Origin: Impatiens glandulifera
Taxonomy: Eukaryota > Streptophyta > Magnoliopsida > Ericales > Balsaminaceae
Assembly: GCF_907164915.1 (NCBI RefSeq)
Contig: NC_061869.1
Location: 10,589,721-10,653,720 of the forward strand
DNA: 64,000 nt
Direction of reading: 5' to 3'
Shown: positions 59,047-64,000 of the stretch, piece by piece
Position numbering within the stretch: position 1 is the first letter of the stretch
Layout of the letters: every line of letters begins with the position of its first letter
Notes under the pieces: model-generated
Told to the model about the DNA's origin: nothing
The model's database searches: none
Seen by the model: the letters and a program-made list of their open reading frames with translations, nothing else
Translations under genes and position numbers: made by a program

Positions 59047-59845
59047 GGGGAATGCTTTGCATACTGCTGCTTATTTAATAAATAGGGCCCCTAGTGTTCC
59101 CTTAGGAGGGAAATGTCCTGAATTTGTGTTTTTAGGTAAACCTCTTGATTTGAGCAACTTGAAAGTTTTTGATTGTGTTGTCTATGTGCATCAGAAGGTT
59201 GACAAGTTAGAGCTTAGGTCTAAGAAATGTGTGTTCTTGGGCTACCCTGAAGGGGTAAAAGGTTATAGGCTTTGGGATAGAAGTGAACATGGGCTTAGGA
59301 TTGTGATAAGTAGAGATGTTGTCTTTAATGAGAATGATTTTCCTTGCTTGTCTATGTCCCCCATTGTTGTTAATGATGCTCCTAATAAGTTGGAGCATGT
59401 GCCTGTAGTTTTTGATCAACCTGTTGAACATGATGTGAATGTTCTCAATGAGGTGGAACATGATAATGTGCATGATATTGATGATTTTCATGATTCAAAT
59501 ATTTTGTCTAATTCACATGATTTTCTTAATAATTTGAATGATTCAAATGTGTTGTCTGATTCACATGATTTGTCTGATGATTTGCATGACTATCAACTTG
59601 CTAGGGATAGAAGTAGAAGAAATATTAGAATGCCTGCTAGATTTAGGTATGATAATTTGAATGATTGCAATATGTTTGAATTTGTTTTTAACATGTTTGA
59701 ATCCCTAGACTGTAATGAGCCTAACTCTTACAAAGAATCTTTGAGGTCTAAGTTTTCTACTAAATGGATTGTTGCTATGAATAATGAGATGAATTCCCTA
59801 AGAATCAATGATACTTGGAAACTTGTTCCTAAAACTCATAATTGA
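59046..59845 (+). pseudogene. Copia integrase C-terminal part, core deleted
   Basis: Resumes as FWGNALHTAAYLINRAPSVP, so the segment that normally carries the second catalytic Asp and the Glu of the DDE core (about 60-70 residues) is missing. It then continues with the GKCPEFVFLGK and LGYPEGVKGYRLWD regions and an irregular, Asp/His/Asn-rich linker (59400-59600). It ends with TGA at 59843-59845. Without the core the integrase could not be active. Confidence 0.75.
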
Positions 59846-61168
59846 TCCTTAGTGGATTGCAAGTGGTTGTATAAGGTGAAGCAAGAGTCTAAAAAAGTTA
59901 GATTCAAGGCCAGGTTAGTAGCCAAGGGATTTACTCAAAAGGAGGGAATAGATTATGCTGAAATTTTCGCTCCTATTGTCAAATTCACTATTATTAGAAT
60001 TATGCTTGCTTTAGTTTCTCATTTTGATTGGGAATTGAAGCAAATGGATGTTACTACTGCTTTCTTACATGGTGAACTTGATGAGAATATTTATATGCAT
60101 CAACCTGAGGGGTTTGTTGACCCCCAGTTGCCTGATCATGTTTGTTTGTTAAAAAAAGCCTTGTATGGTTTAAAACAATCTCCTAGGAAATGGAATATCA
60201 AGTTCGATAAGTGCATGCAATCTTTGATGTTTAAAAGAAGTTCTTCTGATCATTGTCTTTACTTCAAGAATATAGACTCTATGCATGTATTTCTTTTATT
60301 GTATGTGGATGACATGTTGATTGTTAGCCCATGTTTGAAGTCTGTTATGCATGTGCAAAAATCGCTTTGTGAAAATTTTGACATGAAAGACTTAGGTGAT
60401 GCTAAGAAGATTTTGGGCATGAATATCATTAGAGATAGAACAAAAATTTCTCTTGTGTTAAATTAAAGTGCATATGTTGCAAAAATTTTGAGTAAATTTT
60501 CTATGTCTAATGCTAAATCTGTGAATGTGCCTCTTGCTTCCCACTTTGTGTTAAGTAAGGATTAGTCTCCTAAGACTGAAACAAAAATAACTGAAATGAA
60601 GAATGTACCTTATTCCAATGTTATAGGATCTGTTATGTATCTGATGATTAGTATTATGCCTGATATTGCATATACATTTAGTTGTTTGAGTAGATTTATG
60701 TCTAACCCTGGTATGCCTCATTGGAATGCTTTGAAATGGCTTTTGAGATATTTAAAAACCACTGTTGATGTTGACTTAACTTTCTCTAAGTGTTCTGTAG
60801 GTACAAAGTTGGTTGGTTATGTAGATTCCAATTATGTTAATGATAGAGATAATAGAAAGTTTACTACTTTATATGTGTTTACTTTGTGTGATTCTTGCAT
60901 AAGTTGGAAGTATCAACTTCAACCCATTGTTGCTTTATCTGCTACAGAATCTAAGTATGTAGCTGCCACTAAAGCTTTTAAGGAAGCAATTTGGCTTCGG
61001 GCTATTTTGTCTGAAATTAGTTTTCTTAACAAAAATATGGTTGTGTTTTCTAATAATCAATCGGTTATTCAACTATGTAAAAATCTTGTTTTCATGATAG
61101 AACTAAACATATTGATGTTAGGTTTCATTACATTCGGGATATTGTTTGAAAGGGCATTGTTAAGTTAG
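59846..61168 (+). pseudogene. Copia RT and RNase H, broken
   Basis: RT at 59852-60466 with FKARLVAKGFTQKEGIDY, QMDVTTAFLHGELDE, LYGLKQSPRKW and YVDD (60303-60314), then TAA at 60464-60466. RNase H at 60596-61168 with YSNVIGSVMYLMISIMPDIA, YVDSNYVNDRDNRK and ALSATESKYVAATKA. The HTKHIDVRFH-like end is frameshifted near 61080. Confidence 0.85.
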
Positions 61169-61312
61169 AGAAAATTCCTTCAGGATTTAATACTGCTGAT
61201 ATTGGTACTAAGTGTCTACCTGCTGAAAAATTTATTTCGTATCAACGGATTTTATACTTTGACTTAGGGAAAACTCTTTGAGGTTCGTCCTTTGGGGACA
61301 TGGCATGCTTTG

Positions 61313-61512
61313 TGATTTTGCCTTTGTGGTTTTCCTATGCTTTGTGCTCTTGCGTTTGATCTTTGTGATTTTCGCATGCTTTGTGCTCTTGCATTTGATC
61401 TTTGTGATTTTTGCATGCTTTGTGCTCTTGCGTTAGATCTTTGTGATTTTCCCATGTTTTGTGCTCTTGTGTCCGATCTTTGTGATTTTTGCATGCTTTG
61501 TGCCTTTGCCCT
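61313..61512 (+). repeat. 39-bp minisatellite in the copia 3' untranslated region
   Basis: About five copies of a 39-bp unit with the core TTTGTGATTTTCGCATGC + TTTGTGCTCTTGCGTTTGATC, register-spaced at 61358, 61397 and 61436. Because 39 is a multiple of three, an antisense frame is open with a 13-residue repeat; it is not a gene. Confidence 0.85.
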
Positions 61513-61872
61513 AGTCTTTGTGACACGAATTTACCTTGGGTATTCTCTTTGTTTCCTAGGTGGTGATAAATTGGCGATGATGTGTCTTGTGATTCCGTGA
61601 TTGTGTTTTGCACTATTTTGGGCCAAAGGTGGAGATTGTTGGGTATTAGTTGGCCCAAAATTGTGGCACAATCTCTAATAACCCGCTTATTAGACTTGAC
61701 CTAATAATATAAATAGATACTACTCTCTTGGTGGGAGGCATAAGTCAAATTCCTTTGTGGTGTTTGGATGCTAGTGAGAGGGTTGTCTCATTTGTGTGAG
61801 ATAGTGGTGCAAAGGAATCGATAAATAAGAGGACTGAGACAAACTCCAATTGCATTCACACCCAACAATAAT

Positions 61873-63407
61873 TATAACCGAGAGCATCTTCATTCCCTCG
61901 TTGATAAATATGAAGGACACTAAGGGCTTCATGAATCTCTCGCAGATAAAATTCATTTCTGAGGGCTTTTATCCTGATCAGCTTTCAGCAAAAATGTCTT
62001 TCCGAGGGCCCGCGTTTATGCCCTCGGTGAAAGTCTTTTAATTTAAGCCCACCCCCTGTTCTTTCTTTCTTCCTTTCTTTCTCTCTTTCTTTCTTCTTCT
62101 TCCTCTCGCTTCCGCCTCTCCTGCTCCGATCCCCTTCTTTCTCCATAGATCTCCGCCACAGATCTCCGCCACAGATCTCTGTCATAGATCCGCAATATAT
62201 CTTCGCCTGTTCTCCCTTAATTGATTCCCTCGCTGATAAATATGGACACCGAGGGCTTCATGAATCTCTCGCAGATAAGATTCATTTCTTAGGGCTTTTA
62301 TCCTCATCTTTCAGAGAAAATGTCTTTCCGAGGGCCCGCGTTTATGCCCTCGGTGAAAGGCTTTTAATTTAAAGTCCACCCCCCTTTTTTTTCTTCCTTC
62401 CTTTCTTTCTTTCTTCTTCTTCTTCCTCTCGATTTCGCCTATCCTGCTTCGATCCCCTTCTTTCTCCATAGATCTCCGCCACAGATCTCCGCCATTGATC
62501 CGCAATATATCTCCGCTCGTTCTCACTTAATCGATTCTACTGGCCCATCCACAATATATCTTTATCGATTCCGCCCGTCCACAGTTAGCCTTTGTCGATT
62601 CCGTTCGTCCTCCTTCCACCGCTCCGGCCACAGATTCTACTGGTCCTTCGACCAGCCGACGACCTTCGCCCAGGTTAGTTTGTTTGTTCTTTCTAAAATC
62701 TAACATAGACCCTAACCTATAAATTATCACATTTGAGCAGAAATTATTATATTAGGGTTTATGGGTTTGAAGCTTCATTTTTAGTATAAAGTAGTAATAT
62801 GAAGTAGTCGCAATTAGTATAAAATGTTTGATAGATGATTATGCTCTTCTATCTTGCTGCAATTCTTTATTTGTAATTCCTTCAAAATAATATATTCTTA
62901 ATTAGTAGAAATTGGTACTCTTGATAGTTATGTATTTAGTTTTTCTATGATATAGTGGATTGCTATTGGTATAAAATTGACTTGTTGTAAAAGATTATTC
63001 TTCTTCATCCTAACAAAATCCTTGTAGTGTTAAGCCAGATTGCTTGATTAGTTGTGTTATAGTACTTTCAGTTACTTCATATTCAATTTGGCTAGGTTTG
63101 CTTATTCTTCTTCTTCCTAATCAAATCCTTTGAAAGCTCTCATTAATAAAAGAAAATGATCTCCGAGAGCAATGGGAAAGCTCTTTAATTATTTATAAGT
63201 ATATCCGAGAGCCTTTTAATGCTCTCGGTGACATTTATCTCTAAGGGATACCTATGCCCTCGTAAAGATCCTTTTATTTTTCACCGAGAGATTCATCACT
63301 GAGAATCCGTGAGGGCATTTATCGCTCTCGGTGAGGTCTTTCACCGAAGGCACAGCGGCTTTCTCCGAGAGTTTCTATCCTCCTTAATATGCGTTTTTTT
63401 ACTAGTG
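61873..63407 (+). repeat. CACTA right arm with a 326-bp tandem duplication and subterminal repeats
   Basis: About 61885-62215 and 62222-62540 are two copies of a block opening ATTCCCTCG(T/C)TGATAAATATG and including CCGAGGGCCCGCG + TTTATGCCCTCGGTGAAA (326 bp apart), then a CTTTCTTTC tract and repeated AGATCTCCGCCACAG. A CCCAG/GTTAGTTTG site near 62671 looks like a leader exon/intron border. 62700-63150 is AT-rich without coding signal. 63150-63400 carries inverted CGAGAG/CTCTCGG words typical of CACTA subterminal regions. Confidence 0.65.
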
Positions 63408-64000
63408 GTACCTCACCAATACAAGACAATATTAGAGGATATTCAGCGCACTACCTGTTCTGTACGGCCACAATCCAAATGTTCAGAGTCTACTATACTC
63501 TCGTACTATAGGCGACCGTCTAACGGACACATGCCACGTGTCCACAAAGAATATTCGATCGTTGGTGCACTTCAACTATAAATAGAAGCCCAAGGACAAC
63601 GGTTGAATTGCTTCCATACTCGCTTCAAGAAAACTACTCTCAAGCTAAAAGCACAAACTACTCATTATTTCACTATGTGATCATATTGTAATTGCATATT
63701 GTCTTTTCTATGAGAAATCTCAGTTTTGTAAGTTGAACAAAAGGTATTTTGTTCAATAAAGAGTTAGCTAGTAGAGTGAGTTGTACTCGAATCAAAGGCT
63801 TTAGTGGATATCCTTCCAGTTGTGGAAGAAGGGTTGACGTATGAGTTTTATCTCTAAACATCCATAAAACTCCTTGTGTTCTTTACTTTATGTCATTTGC
63901 ATTCATTTGTCTGAACCTTCAAATCCAACAAACAGTTCCGAACTTGAATCTGTTTCAAGAGTTTGTAAAGATTTGCAAAGAATAGAAACAGATATTAATC
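63408..64000 (+). mobile_element. LTR 3' part (R/U5) of the outermost nested element, runs off the window
   Basis: It matches 19225-19830 of the solo LTR: ATATTC(A/G)GCGCACTACC, CAGAGTCT, GATTCGATCGTT-like words, GGTTGGAAGAAGG and AACATCCATAAA. The TATA box TATAAATAG is at 63577-63585. The sequence ends about 75 bp before the expected CA terminus, so it is not known whether an internal region follows. Confidence 0.8.

Larger units (their letters stand above)
56731..61867 (+). mobile_element. Copia element with 230-bp LTRs and ATAAT target duplication
   Basis: LTRs are 56731-56960 (TGATGGGTATTGG...CACCCAACA) and 61637-61867 (TGTTGGGTATTAG...CACCCAACA). ATAAT flanks both sides (56726-56730, 61868-61872). 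The PBS GTGGTATCAGAGCTAGG starts at 56961. A polypurine run AAAGGTGGAGA precedes the 3' LTR. LTR TATA-like TATAAATAGATA lies in both (about 56810). Total 5137 bp. It lies inside the CACTA element. Confidence 0.92.
56661..63407 (+). mobile_element. CACTA (En/Spm) element, split by a copia element
   Basis: Ends are CACTAGTAAAAAA (56661-56673) and TTTTTTTACTAGTG (to 63407), a 13-14-bp inverted repeat of CACTA type. Subterminal CGAGAG/CTCTCGG words are abundant in the last ~250 bp. Without the copia insertion (56731-61867) its own DNA is only about 1.6 kb: 70 bp on the left and 1.54 kb on the right, with no transposase, so it is non-autonomous. A matching 3-bp target duplication is not evident (AAA left, GTA right). 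Confidence 0.8.

Noticed and set aside
61264..61658. Antisense ORFs with a 13-residue repeat (QRSNARAQS)
   Set aside because: Caused by the 39-bp minisatellite, whose length is a multiple of three. It lies in the copia 3' untranslated region.
56658..63410. Three-base target duplication of the CACTA element
   Set aside because: The flanking triplets are AAA and GTA, which do not match. The ends and subterminal repeats support the element without it.

Overview
The window is AT-rich plant nuclear DNA from a eudicot. The evidence is a spliced beta-expansin gene family with GT..AG introns, Ty1/copia elements primed by initiator-Met tRNA, CACTA, pogo and Helitron-like DNA transposons, and endogenous plant pararetrovirus (Caulimoviridae) sequence. 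The retroelement style, and an unusual ORF family next to one retroelement, remind me of Lamiales (Gesneriaceae-like) genomes; that placement is from memory and tentative.

The backbone is a tandem array of four beta-expansin genes, all on the + strand (CDS starts 1757, 15354, 34735, 47709). Each has four exons and encodes 240 residues with a signal peptide. Copies 1-3 are almost identical in exons and introns; copy 4 differs by eight residues. All four carry QFD in place of the family's HFD motif. Each gene is followed by a minus-strand, decayed pararetrovirus copy (about 2.9-10.3, 16.5-21, 35.9-41 and 48.8-50.1 kb). These viral copies share an RT deletion that removes the catalytic aspartate motif, so one defective copy was duplicated together with the expansin gene. 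A retrocopy of a host mRNA 3' end lies inside the capsid region of viral copies 1-3. A pogo/Tigger element lies in viral copy 1, with a remnant at the same site in copy 4 and empty sites in copies 2 and 3.

Region by region: 0-1.2 kb holds an LTR end and Helitron-like repeats. 1.7-10.3 kb is expansin 1 plus viral copy 1. 10.4-15.3 kb is a repeat module that includes a 1.6-kb convergent (inverted) minisatellite. 15.3-21.2 kb is expansin 2 plus viral copy 2, split by a complete solo LTR at 18379-19909. 21.2-30.3 kb is a minus-strand SIRE-like copia element with A', B' and C' ORFs beyond pol. 30.3-34.7 kb is the second repeat module. 34.7-41 kb is expansin 3 plus viral copy 3. 41-43.3 kb is AT-rich with no clear gene. 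43.3-46.9 kb is a minus-strand array of three paralogous genes (A, B, C) of an unrecognised family, each with its own TATA box. 46.9-50.4 kb is expansin 4 plus viral copy 4. 50.9-64 kb is a nest: a palindrome-rich LTR is split by a Tnt1/Tork-like copia element (51399-56568) and a CACTA element (56661-63407), and the CACTA element is itself split by a second copia element (56731-61867).

The only genes that look intact and functional are the four expansins, which would act in cell-wall loosening. Everything else is mobile, viral or decayed. The most interesting unexplained content is the A-B-C paralog array and its second, retroelement-linked copy.
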